A stretch of 64,000 bases of DNA, from the NCBI RefSeq assembly GCF_036289405.1, contig NZ_JAYFFI010000008.1:1-64000 (forward strand), in the 5' to 3' direction. Shown one piece after another: positions 8,709-16,650 of the stretch; positions within the stretch are counted from its first letter, which is position 1, and the number at the start of each line of letters is the position of its first letter. The notes under the pieces were generated by a model. That model had not been told where the DNA came from. It made no database searches and worked only from the letters and a program-made list of their open reading frames with translations. The position numbers were made by a program, and so were the translations under genes. This stretch comes from Pseudoramibacter faecis. Lineage in GTDB: Bacteria > Bacillota > Clostridia > Eubacteriales > Eubacteriaceae.

Positions 8709-8784
8709 TGGCAGGGGCAGAAGGATTTGAACCCTCGGCACGTGGTTTTGGAGACCACTGCTCTACCAACTGAGCTATACCCCT
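8709..8784 (-). tRNA. tRNA-Trp (anticodon CCA)
   Basis: The minus strand folds as a 76-nt tRNA with the 3' CCA encoded. Acceptor strands AGGGGTA and TGCCCCT pair with one G-U; the D-arm reads GCTCAGTTGGTAGAGC; the anticodon stem GTGGT/ACCAC holds loop CTCCAAA, giving anticodon CCA; the T-arm reads GAGGGTTCAAATCCTTC. It is transcribed away from the DUF3862-like gene and followed by its own terminator. Confidence 0.97.
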
Positions 8785-8896
8785 GTGCCAAGAACGCTCT
8801 TATTATAATTCAGTCAAAATGAAATTGCAAGTGGAAATTCCTCAAAAAGCGTACTGCAAAAATAGGGAGCAACGTGAAGAATGAAATCGATTTGTC

Positions 8897-8925
8897 TTGA
8901 CAGTGGTTATTAAAAAGCCTAAAAT
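8897..8925 (+). promoter_or_regulatory. Consensus promoter for the DUF3862-like gene
   Basis: TTGACA (8897-8902), 17-base spacer, TAAAAT (8920-8925), 52 bases before the ATG at 8978. Confidence 0.8.
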
Positions 8926-8977
8926 AAAAGCAATACGTATTTTATTATAAATTAAATGGTGCACCAGGAGGAAAAAC

Positions 8978-10057
8978 ATGAGACAGGCATTGACAGCGAA
9001 AGGTCAGCTGGATGTTTGGATGCGCTCGACCGAAGCGGCCCTATCTAACATGGGTATTGAGGATGTTACTGTTGACGAAGCAAGTTTGCATATCAGTGGA
9101 CATCATCCTGAAAAGGGAGCGATTGGCATTGATTATATGACGCCGGAAACGGGGAAAACCCGAATGGTTATTCAGGTGGATGACCCGTCGTTGATTGACG
9201 ATTATAAACATCAGGTAGCGCCGATTTTTAGACGTGTTATGGATGAGCTAAAAGCTGCAAAAGTCGAGGAACAGGCAGCAGAAGCGGATGAGTCAGCGGA
9301 ACAGAGCCCTGAGCGAAAACCATATGCCGGGTCGGAAGCTGACCAGGGAGCCCGCTTACCAAATGAATCGGAAACTTTGCCCGATGACGGCCGGACAGAT
9401 CAAACTAAAGAGAAACCACCTGCAGAAGATGGCTGGCAGGAAGCGCCGATGAACGCAAAACAAGATGCACAATCGGAAACGCAGGCTAATTTAAATGCGC
9501 TTTATCATGATGCACCAGTTTCGGAAGTAACAGCCCGGGAAATCAAGAAGGCTGATAAAGCGAACAAGCCGGCGAAAAAGAAAAAGAAATGGCTGTTGCC
9601 GATGGTTTTGATCGTGATTATTGCCCTAGCATCGGCAGGAGCATTTGTTTATTATTGTCATCAGCAGTCAACGGCAAGTGATCGCCAGTCGAAAACCCAA
9701 ACATCTTCTAAGACAAAATCCGATAAAAGTAGCTCAAAAAATACGTCATCTGACGATAACGCGACGGCGGACAATAACACAAGCAATGACAACGCGAATA
9801 ATAATGCAACGTCCACTACAGCGACTTTGGCACAATACAATGCGATTACGACTGGCATGACCTATGATCAGGTTAAGCAGCAGTTCAGCAATGTGGACGG
9901 CCAGAAGTTATCGGAATCGACCTATAAAGATCAGTCAAACAAAGACATCAAAACGGAAGTTTATTATTGGAACGGTAATGGGGATTCGGGATCGAATGCC
10001 AGTATCACTTTTGCGAACGGTGCCGTCAGCCAGAAAAGCCAATTCGGATTAAAATAA
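8978..10057 (+). CDS. Membrane-anchored protein with DUF3862-like C-terminal domain
   Basis: A 359-residue protein of unknown role. Residues 1-90 form a small folded domain of unknown family. Residues 90-200 are a charged, low-complexity cytosolic linker ending in a Lys-rich stop. One membrane segment follows (about 206-226, after KKKKKW). Outside lies a Ser/Thr/Asn/Asp low-complexity spacer (about 230-285), then about 70 residues with the pattern GMTYDQVKQQF...YYWNG...ITFANG...KSQFGL, typical of DUF3862, which shares a fold with BamE/BLIP-like domains. Positive-inside topology suggests N-terminus in, C-terminus out. ATG follows CAGGAGG. A strong terminator follows. Confidence 0.65.
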   Translation: MRQALTAKGQLDVWMRSTEAALSNMGIEDVTVDEASLHISGHHPEKGAIGIDYMTPETGKTRMVIQVDDPSLIDDYKHQVAPIFRRVMDELKAAKVEEQAAEADESAEQSPERKPYAGSEADQGARLPNESETLPDDGRTDQTKEKPPAEDGWQEAPMNAKQDAQSETQANLNALYHDAPVSEVTAREIKKADKANKPAKKKKKWLLPMVLIVIIALASAGAFVYYCHQQSTASDRQSKTQTSSKTKSDKSSSKNTSSDDNATADNNTSNDNANNNATSTTATLAQYNAITTGMTYDQVKQQFSNVDGQKLSESTYKDQSNKDIKTEVYYWNGNGDSGSNASITFANGAVSQKSQFGLK

Positions 10058-10065
10058 AATCAAAA

Positions 10066-10092
10066 ACGCCCGTTGACTGCGGGCGTTTTTTG
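10066..10092 (+). terminator. Rho-independent terminator after the DUF3862-like gene
   Basis: ACGCCCG (10066-10072), 7-base loop, CGGGCGT (10080-10086), then a run of T. Confidence 0.9.
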
Positions 10093-10147
10093 CGTTCTAA
10101 TTTTATTGTTTAGAAAACATTCATTCAAAGAATGGGAGGCGTTCTCA

Positions 10148-10783
10148 TTGAAAAATCAAATTAATAAAAGTGTCGATGTATTGAAGCAGCTGATAATGCG
10201 GGATGGGCTTGGGCAAACGGAACAGGCTTTGGATCTGGCGGCGTCCGTTCACGCGGGACAGTTTCGGAAAAATAAAAAGGCTAAAGCCATTCCGGCCATG
10301 ATTCATCCGGTAACGGTGGCCTTGCATGCGGCAGCCCTTGGTTTTTTAGAGGATGAACTGTTGGCAGCAGCTCTTTTGCACGATGTATTGGAAGACAGCA
10401 CACTGCATGAATTGCCCGATTCTTTCTCGCTGAGCGTTCGGGAAACGGTGGACACACTGACCTATCGCGGTCGGGGAAAGACAGACACATCGGCAATGCC
10501 GGCCTATTATCATGCCGTTGCGCAAAGCAGAAGCACAGCACTGATCAAGGCGCTGGATCGCTGCCATAATCTGGCAACAATGTCGGAAGGGTTTACGGCA
10601 TCACAGCAAAAGATTTATATTGAAGAGACAGAACATTATGTTTTGCCGATGATGGCCGGTGCGGAAAAGCATTTTGGGGATTTGAAACGTCCCTTTTGGC
10701 TGGTGCGTTATCAAATGGCGGCGGTGATGCGAACGGCAGCGGACGATCTGACGGGCGATGTGTTGACGGAGATGAATCGTTAA
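10148..10783 (+). CDS. HD-domain alarmone (ppGpp) hydrolase-like protein
   Basis: A 211-residue protein resembling the hydrolase half of RelA/SpoT enzymes and the stand-alone MESH1/small alarmone hydrolases, which remove the 3' pyrophosphate of (p)ppGpp. Family signatures are ALDLAASVHAGQFRKN, MIHPVTVALHAAALG, the HD pair His78-Asp79 in LLHDVLEDS, and KALDRCHNLATM, which corresponds to the usual K-ADR-HN motif. No synthetase or TGS domain is present. I place the start at TTG 10148, 8 bases after GGGAGG; the open frame extends upstream to 10073 but that part lies inside the previous terminator. Substrate is inferred from the motifs. Confidence 0.75.
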   Translation: MKNQINKSVDVLKQLIMRDGLGQTEQALDLAASVHAGQFRKNKKAKAIPAMIHPVTVALHAAALGFLEDELLAAALLHDVLEDSTLHELPDSFSLSVRETVDTLTYRGRGKTDTSAMPAYYHAVAQSRSTALIKALDRCHNLATMSEGFTASQQKIYIEETEHYVLPMMAGAEKHFGDLKRPFWLVRYQMAAVMRTAADDLTGDVLTEMNR

Positions 10784-10819
10784 AGCTTAAATAAGGTTTG
10801 GCGCGAAAGAATTTGGTGC

Positions 10820-10848
10820 TTGACAGGAATTGGGGTGAATGATAGTAT
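10820..10848 (+). promoter_or_regulatory. Promoter of the flavodoxin-ohrR operon
   Basis: TTGACA (10820-10825), 17-base spacer, TAGTAT (10843-10848). The region downstream (10850-10890) is AT rich and could hold an operator for the OhrR-type regulator of the operon. Confidence 0.7.
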
Positions 10849-10903
10849 TTGATTGAACACAACTAATAAGTATAATAGATTTTAAAGAAGGAGCACGATC
10901 TTC

Positions 10904-11320
10904 ATGAAAATTGCAATTCGGTATTATACGAAAAGTGGGAATACACGGAAACTGGCAGAGGCCATCGGTCGGGCGATTGGCGTCGCGCCAGAGGATATTT
11001 CGATCCCCTTGACGGAAGATGTGGACCTTTTATTTTTGGGATCATCGGTTTATAAGGCCGGAGTCGACAAAGCGGTCAAGCAATTTATTTCGGATTTGGA
11101 TGTCAAGGTTGGGAAGATTGTTAATTTTAGCAGCGCAGCGCTGATTTCCGGCACGTATCGTCAAGTCAAAAAACTGGCGACCGCCAAGGGCATTGTCATG
11201 GCTGATGAAGAATTTCATTGCAAAGGGGCTTTTCACGGTCTGTTTAAATCGCATCCGGACACGGTTGATTTAAAGAATGCCGGCGCATTTGCGAAGAGCG
11301 TCGTTGCGGGAGGAAAATAA
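10904..11320 (+). CDS. Flavodoxin-family protein
   Basis: A 138-residue cytosolic protein with the flavodoxin fold. The N-terminal strand and phosphate-binding loop read IAIRYYTKSGNTRKLAEAIG, matching the FMN-phosphate loop T/SxTGNT. LLFLGSSVYKAGVD supplies the second FMN-contact loop and SSAALISGTYRQVKK the third. It is probably an FMN-binding electron carrier or flavoprotein; the exact partner is unknown. ATG follows AAGGAG. The stop is one base before the next start, so it forms an operon with the OhrR-type regulator, which suggests a role in redox stress. Confidence 0.8.
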   Translation: MKIAIRYYTKSGNTRKLAEAIGRAIGVAPEDISIPLTEDVDLLFLGSSVYKAGVDKAVKQFISDLDVKVGKIVNFSSAALISGTYRQVKKLATAKGIVMADEEFHCKGAFHGLFKSHPDTVDLKNAGAFAKSVVAGGK

Positions 11321-11321
11321 T

Positions 11322-11762
11322 ATGAGTGATAAATACGCGCGTTTAAGATTAGATAATCAGCTGTGCTTTCCGCTTTATGCTTGTTCACGGGAAATCATCC
11401 GAACCTATAAGCCTTTTTTAGACGCTATCGACTTGACCTATACCCAATATATCACGATGATGGTTGTTTGGGAGGAAAGAAAAATATCTGTTAAGGAGAT
11501 GGGCAAGCGGCTTTATCTGGATTCGGGTACGCTGACACCTGTTCTTAAAAAATTAGAAGCGAAAGGCTATGTAACGCGAAATCGTTCGGAAATTGATGAG
11601 CGTTCATTAATTGTTACCTTGACAGACAAGGGCGAAGCTCTGCAGGATAAAGCCCTGTGTGTGCCGGAACAGATGGGGCAATGCCTGCACCTGTCGCCAG
11701 AAGACGCCAGGCAGCTCTGTCAGATTTTGCGACGCTGGCTGGAAACCTACGATGAGGAATAA
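11322..11762 (+). CDS. ohrR: MarR-family organic peroxide sensor, OhrR-type
   Basis: A 146-residue winged-helix repressor. The N-terminal segment NQLCFPLYACSREI contains Cys15, the position of the peroxide-sensing cysteine in OhrR, and LTYTQYITMMVVWE gives the conserved Tyr used in sensing. The recognition helix region is KRLYLDSGTLTPVLKKLEAKGY, followed by the wing NRSEIDERSLIVTLTDKG. An extra Cys21 lies nearby. ATG follows GGAGGAAAA inside the end of the flavodoxin gene. No ohr peroxidase gene is in the window, so its operon target is probably the flavodoxin gene. OhrR subtype is inferred from sequence pattern. Confidence 0.85.
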   Translation: MSDKYARLRLDNQLCFPLYACSREIIRTYKPFLDAIDLTYTQYITMMVVWEERKISVKEMGKRLYLDSGTLTPVLKKLEAKGYVTRNRSEIDERSLIVTLTDKGEALQDKALCVPEQMGQCLHLSPEDARQLCQILRRWLETYDEE

Positions 11763-11798
11763 CAGACGGCAAAACCAATTTTGAATATCGAAAATTAG

Positions 11799-11831
11799 GA
11801 AGCCATCCGCTGCCGGATGGCTTCTTGCCTT
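11799..11831 (+). terminator. Terminator hairpin after ohrR
   Basis: GAAGCCATCCG (11799-11809) pairs perfectly with CGGATGGCTTC (11814-11824); the following T-tract is interrupted (TTGCCTTTG). Confidence 0.75.
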
Positions 11832-11892
11832 TGTGAACTATTTCTGATAAACTGAAAAGCATCAACAGAGGAAATAAAGGAGCGTAAAGATC

Positions 11893-12732
11893 ATGGAGAA
11901 TGATTTTACGGCTGCGCAGACCATCGTAGTGAAAGTGGGCACCACCTCGCTGACTCACGACAATGGAACTATCGATTTAAGAAAAATGGACGCCCTTGCC
12001 CGGGTTTTAACCGATCTCGAGAATGAAGGCCGGAAAATTGTGCTGGTGTCATCCGGGGCAATCGGCTGTGGGATGCACCGTCTGAAAATGTCCCAAAGGC
12101 CGATCACCCTGGAAGAAAAGCAAATGACGGCATCTGTGGGGCAGGGGCTTCTGATGGAATTGTATCACCGTTCTTTTGACAGCTATTATCAAAATATCGG
12201 CCAGATCCTTTTGACGAAGGATGTGTTTTCGAATCCGATTAAACGCATTAATGCCCGCAATACCTTCAGCGAATTGATGAAGCGCAGAATCATTCCGATT
12301 GTCAATGAAAATGACCCAATTTCGACCGATGAAATAGAGGAGGAACGCTTTGGTGACAACGATCGCTTATCGGCGATGACAGCGGCATTGATTGAGGCTG
12401 ACGGTTTGATCATTCTTTCAGACGTGGATGGTCTTTATACCGGGGATCCCGGAAAAGAGGCTCAAGCTGAACGCATCGACATTGTGGAAAAAGTGACGGA
12501 AAAGATTATGAAGCTGGGAGGTGTATCCGGGTCCGGTTTGGGGACAGGCGGCATGGTAACAAAACTCAAGGCGGTCCGGTATGCCGCGAATCACGGTCTT
12601 GAAACCATTATTACCTCAGGAAGTGATGTGAATGTGCTTTACCGCATTATGGATGGCGAGCCAACTGGAACATTATTTCGGAAAAACCAAAAATTTTATC
12701 AGGGGAAAGAACAGGAGGCAAAAAATGTTTAA
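11893..12732 (+). CDS. proB: Glutamate 5-kinase, short form without PUA domain
   Basis: Catalyses ATP-dependent phosphorylation of L-glutamate, the first step of proline synthesis. The 279 residues cover only the amino-acid-kinase domain: VVKVGTTSLT (phosphate loop), VLVSSGAIGCGM, ASVGQGLLM, IVNENDPIS, FGDNDRLSAMTA, LSDVDGLYTGDP and GTGGMVTKLKA. The C-terminal PUA domain of longer ProB proteins is missing, as in many Gram-positive enzymes. proA is not adjacent. The last codons overlap the start of a 51-residue membrane protein gene, so translation is probably coupled. ATG follows AAAGGAGCG. Confidence 0.93.
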   Translation: MENDFTAAQTIVVKVGTTSLTHDNGTIDLRKMDALARVLTDLENEGRKIVLVSSGAIGCGMHRLKMSQRPITLEEKQMTASVGQGLLMELYHRSFDSYYQNIGQILLTKDVFSNPIKRINARNTFSELMKRRIIPIVNENDPISTDEIEEERFGDNDRLSAMTAALIEADGLIILSDVDGLYTGDPGKEAQAERIDIVEKVTEKIMKLGGVSGSGLGTGGMVTKLKAVRYAANHGLETIITSGSDVNVLYRIMDGEPTGTLFRKNQKFYQGKEQEAKNV

Positions 12733-12880
12733 AAAAGTGATGACGGCGATCGGCGCAGTGTGCGTGGGATTATCGGCCGTTTTCGGTGTGTTTTATTGGC
12801 TGGAAAAGAAGAGTGAAAAAAAAGTCGGTGGTAAATTGATGCGGGTCAACTATCGGTTCACCAAAGAATTCGACGATTAA
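12725..12880 (+). CDS. 51-residue single-pass membrane protein
   Basis: A small protein starting at ATG 12725, overlapping the end of proB by 8 bases, with ribosome site ACAGGAGG inside proB. Residues 4-26 (VMTAIGAVCVGLSAVFGVFYWL) form one membrane helix, followed by a basic cytosolic-looking tail. It ends two bases before the next gene, so it lies in a tightly packed three-gene unit. No family recognised; the strong ribosome site and tight coupling suggest it is real. Confidence 0.65.
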   Translation: MFKKVMTAIGAVCVGLSAVFGVFYWLEKKSEKKVGGKLMRVNYRFTKEFDD

Positions 12881-12882
12881 AG

Positions 12883-14070
12883 ATGACCTCAGCATCACAA
12901 ATGGAAGCCAAGGGCGGCGATACCGTTTTGATCTTTTCGGCATCGACGGGCGGCGGACATAACTTGGCGGCTCAAACGGTTCAAAGAGGACTGAGTGAGC
13001 GCGGGTATACGGTTCAAATTATTGATGCCTTTGCCGATACATCCAAAACCTTTAATAAATTGCTGACAAAGGGCTATAAGCAAATGGTGGAGAAAGTGCC
13101 GCGACTATATCATTTGCTTTATAATGATTTAGACAAAGATACGCTGCGGCGAAGAGGCATCTTCAGTCTGGTGGCACGATTTATGAATCCGGATATCATG
13201 CCGATGATGGTGGCCAACAAGCCGGTGCTTTTGGTATCCACCCATCCCTTTGTGACCAATATTTTGGGCAGGATCAAAGACATGGGGGCTTTCGATATTC
13301 CGATTATTTCTTTTGTGACGGACTATAAATTCCATGGCGTTTATACCCATCCGAAAATCAATGCTTATGTCGTCGGCAGTCCCTACACCAAAAAAGGAAT
13401 GGTAGAACGCGGTGTCCCGGCAGAGATTATCCATCCCTACGGCATACCGGTCCGGGAAGCTTTCGAAAAAGAAAAGGTACCCTGCGAAGCGATTGACAAA
13501 GATGTAAAAGGGACCGTGCTTTTGATGGGCGGCAGTCTCGGGACACATCATATGAAAAAAGCGTTCAAGGCGCTGATAAGAAGCCGGGAAAAGATCCGCA
13601 TCATCGCGGTGTGCGGTAATAACGGCAGTCTGATGGACGAGTTGGAGCACTACACTCAAAAACACACAAGTAATAAATTGGTTCGGGCGTTTGGCTTTGT
13701 GGATAATATTCCGGCGCTGATGGACGAGTCTGACGTGATCGTATCCAAACCCGGCGGGTTGACGACAGCAGAGGCAATGGTGAAAGGCATTCCGATGATC
13801 ATTCCTTATTGCTACCCCGGCCAGGAAGAGGATAATGCAGAATATCTGGAAGCCTCAGGGATGGGCATTTGCCTTGAAAAAATTGATGCGCTCACGGATT
13901 TGATAGATTATCTCATCGATCATAAATTGATTATCCAGGAAATGGCTGAAAATATGAACACTGAGGCAAAAACATATTCGCCAAATGCGACTTTGGATTT
14001 ATGTGAGGCGTTGATTGCGGATTATAAAAAGACAGTGTTGCAGGCTTGTCAAAAGGATAACGCTGAATGA
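12883..14070 (+). CDS. MGDG-synthase/UgtP-like diacylglycerol glycosyltransferase
   Basis: A 395-residue GT28-type glycosyltransferase of the monogalactosyldiacylglycerol synthase/processive diacylglycerol glucosyltransferase family, which transfers sugar from a UDP donor to diacylglycerol at the inner membrane face. The N-terminal loop FSASTGGGHNLAAQ is the family's glycine-rich acceptor loop. Other blocks are STHPFVTNILG, SFVTDYKFHGVY, VVGSPYTKKGM, HPYGIPVREAF, GGSLGTHHMKKA and the donor-binding SKPGGLTTAEAMVKGIPMI. ATG 12883 follows the small membrane protein stop almost directly; an in-frame ATG at 12901 is the alternative start. It is probably used for glycolipid or lipoteichoic-acid anchor synthesis. 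Confidence 0.85.
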   Translation: MTSASQMEAKGGDTVLIFSASTGGGHNLAAQTVQRGLSERGYTVQIIDAFADTSKTFNKLLTKGYKQMVEKVPRLYHLLYNDLDKDTLRRRGIFSLVARFMNPDIMPMMVANKPVLLVSTHPFVTNILGRIKDMGAFDIPIISFVTDYKFHGVYTHPKINAYVVGSPYTKKGMVERGVPAEIIHPYGIPVREAFEKEKVPCEAIDKDVKGTVLLMGGSLGTHHMKKAFKALIRSREKIRIIAVCGNNGSLMDELEHYTQKHTSNKLVRAFGFVDNIPALMDESDVIVSKPGGLTTAEAMVKGIPMIIPYCYPGQEEDNAEYLEASGMGICLEKIDALTDLIDYLIDHKLIIQEMAENMNTEAKTYSPNATLDLCEALIADYKKTVLQACQKDNAE

Positions 14071-14102
14071 TGAGCATTGACAGCGAAAAATTTGATTTGT
14101 GC

Positions 14103-14131
14103 TTTACAATTCAGATTGCCAATGGTAAAAT
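14103..14131 (+). promoter_or_regulatory. Promoter of rpsO-pnp
   Basis: TTTACA (14103-14108), 17-base spacer, TAAAAT (14126-14131). Start of transcription should be near 14138. Confidence 0.75.
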
Positions 14132-14139
14132 GCTCGATG

Positions 14140-14193
14140 GTTAGCCTGCTCTTGGTTTGCCGACACTCCGACGGCCTACTATGAACAGGGAAT
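14140..14193 (+). promoter_or_regulatory. Structured rpsO leader, possible S15 autoregulatory site
   Basis: Between the promoter and the ribosome site lies a nested fold: CCTG (14145-14148) can pair with CAGG (14186-14189) and encloses GCCG (14159-14162)/CGGC (14172-14175). Ribosomal protein S15 represses its own mRNA through leader structures in many bacteria. The fold here is by eye, and assignment as an S15 site is inference. Confidence 0.4.
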
Positions 14194-14215
14194 TCTAAAT
14201 AATCAAGGAGATATC

Positions 14216-14482
14216 ATGATTACAAAAGAAAACAAAGAACGGATCATTGCGGAATACGGCACACATGCCGGAGATACCGGTTCTCCGGAAGTTCAGATTG
14301 CGCTGCTTACAGCGCGCATCAATGATTTGAATGCTCATTTTGCCGTGCACAAAAAAGATCATCATTCCAGAAGAGGGCTGCTTAAAATGGTTGGGCAGCG
14401 CCGCAATCTTTTGGGATATCTGAAAAAGAAAAACATCACCCGTTATCGTGAACTGATCGCGAGACTGGGCTTGAGAAAATAA
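14216..14482 (+). CDS. rpsO: 30S ribosomal protein S15
   Basis: An 88-residue protein of normal S15 length. It binds the central domain of 16S rRNA early in 30S assembly. Diagnostic blocks are GDTGSPEVQIALLTARI, HKKDHHSRRGLLKMVGQRR and LLGYLKKKNITRYRELI. ATG follows AAGGAG. It is the first gene of the rpsO-pnp transcription unit, with a terminator in between that must be partly read through or bypassed to express pnp. Confidence 0.98.
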   Translation: MITKENKERIIAEYGTHAGDTGSPEVQIALLTARINDLNAHFAVHKKDHHSRRGLLKMVGQRRNLLGYLKKKNITRYRELIARLGLRK

Positions 14483-14491
14483 TGATTAAAC

Positions 14492-14514
14492 AGGCGGAGC
14501 TCTTCCGCCTTTTT
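14492..14514 (+). terminator. Terminator between rpsO and pnp
   Basis: AGGCGGA (14492-14498), 5-base loop, TCCGCCT (14504-14510), then TTTT. The hairpin precedes pnp, where RNase III-type or processing control is common; partial read-through is likely since no separate pnp promoter is clear. Confidence 0.8.
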
Positions 14515-14564
14515 GCATTTTCAGGGAAAGCTCTGAAAGTGTGGTTATCGAACGAGGAGGAAAG

Positions 14565-16646
14565 ATGAAAGTATTTGAAACGGAGATTGCAGGCCGCCCT
14601 TTTCGGGTTGAAATCGGAGAAGTGGCACGGCTGGCAAAAGCCGCTGCGATGGTTCGCTACGGTGATACCAGTTTGTTATGTAATGTCACGGTATCCAAAA
14701 AACCGAGGGAAGGCATGGACTTTTTCCCGTTATCAGTGGATTATGAAGAAAAGCAATACGCCGTCGGCAAAATTCCCGGCGGGTTTTTAAAGCGGGAAGG
14801 CCGTCCGTCCAATCAGGCGATTTTAAATTCCCGGTTGATAGACAGACCGATTCGCCCGCTTTTCCCGAAGGGATTCCGCAACGACGTTCATGTCGTGACG
14901 ATGGTGATGTCTGTCGAACACGATAACGCGCCGGAACTGGTTGGCATGCTGGGATCGTCTATTGTTTTATCCATTTCCGACCTTCCATTCGATGGCCCGA
15001 CGGCGGCTGTTCAAGTGGGTTTGATTGATGGTGAATTTGTGCTCAACCCGACGGTAGTCCAATATGAAAAATCCGAAATGCACCTCACGGTTGCCGGCAC
15101 ACGGGAAGCGGTTATGATGGTTGAAGCGGGCGCCGACGAAGTTCCAGAAGCCATCATGCTTGATGCCATTCTTTACGCACATGAAGAAATCAAAAAAATA
15201 ATTTCCTTTATTGATCAAATTGTGGCGGAAGTAGGGGCACCTAAAGTTGACTATAAACTTTACCTGCCGACAGAGGAAATGGTAACTGAAATTACCGATT
15301 ATATCGGCACGCGGATGCATGACGCGGTCCACACCGAGGATGCAAAAGAACGCATTGAGAACATGGACACGCTCATCGAAGAAGTCAGCGAACATTTTGC
15401 CGAAATTTATCCGGACAACGCTGCAGATATTGATATGGTTATCAATAATCTTAAAAAGAAAGAAGTCCGCAGTTTGATTCTGGATGACGGTATCCGCCCG
15501 GATAACCGCGGAATGACTCAGGTTCGCCCGTTGGTAGCCAAAGTGGATTATATCCCCCGGGTTCATGGCTCGGCGCTCTTCACCCGCGGCGAAACCCAGG
15601 TGTGCTCGGTGGCAACCCTCGGCCTTTTGAAAGAAGCCCAAACATTGGACGGCCTCGAACTGGAAAGCAAAAAGCGCTACATGCATAATTATAATTTCCC
15701 GAGCTATTCGGTCGGTGAAACGAGACCTAACCGCGGACCGGGACGCCGTGAAATCGGGCATGGGGCGTTGGCCGAAAGGGCGCTTTTGCCGGTCTTGCCC
15801 TCTGAAGAGGATTTCCCTTATGCGATTCGCGTAGTCTCAGAAGTCATGAGCTCCAACGGCTCTACTTCGCAGGCGTCAGTCTGTGGTTCTTCAATGGCTT
15901 TGATGGCAGCAGGTGTGCCCATAAAAAAACAGGTAGCCGGTTGTGCCATGGGACTGATCAAAGAAGATGAGAAATTGGCCATTTTAACGGATATTCAAGG
16001 AATGGAAGATTTTCTGGGCGATATGGACTTTAAAGTCGCCGGAACGGAAGATGGTATTACGGCCATTCAAATGGATATCAAAATTCACGGCATTGATCGT
16101 GAAATTTTGACCAAGGCGCTCAACCAGGCAAGGGAAGGCCGTTTGTTCATTCTCGGTGTGATGAATGACGCGATTGCGCAGCCGCGGGAAAAATTGTCGC
16201 CCTATGCGCCGCACATTACAACGATGACCATTGATCCCGAAAAAATCCGCGACGTCATCGGGAAAGGCGGCGAAACCATCATTGGGATTCAAGATGCGAC
16301 GGATACGAAAATCGAAATCGAAGAAGACGGCACGATTTATATTGCGGCGACGGACGGCGCATCCTCTAAAAAAGCACACGATATGATTTTTGATATCGTT
16401 CGCGAAGTGGAAGTCGGCGATGTGGTGACCGGCAGAGTCGTGAAGATTATGAAATTCGGAGCTTTTGTCGATATTCCGGGGTCCAAAGACGGTCTGATCC
16501 ATATTTCCAAACTGGCCAATCACCGTGTGGAAAATGTTGAAGATGTGGTGTCGGTCGGCGACATGGTTACGGTTAAAGTGACGGAAATTGACGCTCAGGG
16601 CCGCATTAATCTTTCGCGTAAGGCTTGCCTGCCCCAGGACGAATAA
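14565..16646 (+). CDS. pnp: Polyribonucleotide nucleotidyltransferase (PNPase)
   Basis: A 693-residue trimeric 3'-to-5' exoribonuclease that degrades RNA by phosphorolysis. It has two RNase PH domains (about 1-230 and 310-540) separated by a helical domain, then KH (about 555-615, TIDPEKIRDVIGKGGETI) and S1 (about 620-690, GDVVTGRVVKIMKFGAFVDI) RNA-binding domains. Catalytic-domain signatures include FPLSVDYEEKQYAVGKIPGG, RPLFPKGF and GSSMALMAAGVP. I chose ATG 14565, 7 bases after GAGGAGG, over the in-frame GTG at 14541. The gene ends four bases before dut. Confidence 0.98.
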   Translation: MKVFETEIAGRPFRVEIGEVARLAKAAAMVRYGDTSLLCNVTVSKKPREGMDFFPLSVDYEEKQYAVGKIPGGFLKREGRPSNQAILNSRLIDRPIRPLFPKGFRNDVHVVTMVMSVEHDNAPELVGMLGSSIVLSISDLPFDGPTAAVQVGLIDGEFVLNPTVVQYEKSEMHLTVAGTREAVMMVEAGADEVPEAIMLDAILYAHEEIKKIISFIDQIVAEVGAPKVDYKLYLPTEEMVTEITDYIGTRMHDAVHTEDAKERIENMDTLIEEVSEHFAEIYPDNAADIDMVINNLKKKEVRSLILDDGIRPDNRGMTQVRPLVAKVDYIPRVHGSALFTRGETQVCSVATLGLLKEAQTLDGLELESKKRYMHNYNFPSYSVGETRPNRGPGRREIGHGALAERALLPVLPSEEDFPYAIRVVSEVMSSNGSTSQASVCGSSMALMAAGVPIKKQVAGCAMGLIKEDEKLAILTDIQGMEDFLGDMDFKVAGTEDGITAIQMDIKIHGIDREILTKALNQAREGRLFILGVMNDAIAQPREKLSPYAPHITTMTIDPEKIRDVIGKGGETIIGIQDATDTKIEIEEDGTIYIAATDGASSKKAHDMIFDIVREVEVGDVVTGRVVKIMKFGAFVDIPGSKDGLIHISKLANHRVENVEDVVSVGDMVTVKVTEIDAQGRINLSRKACLPQDE

Positions 16647-16650
16647 AGCG

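Noticed and set aside
9670..9860. Frames in alternate phases in the low-complexity spacer of the DUF3862-like gene
   Set aside because: They are by-products of Ser/Thr/Asn/Asp-rich repetitive codons.
10073..10147. N-terminal extension of the alarmone hydrolase gene
   Set aside because: It begins within the terminator hairpin of the previous gene; TTG 10148 has a good ribosome site.
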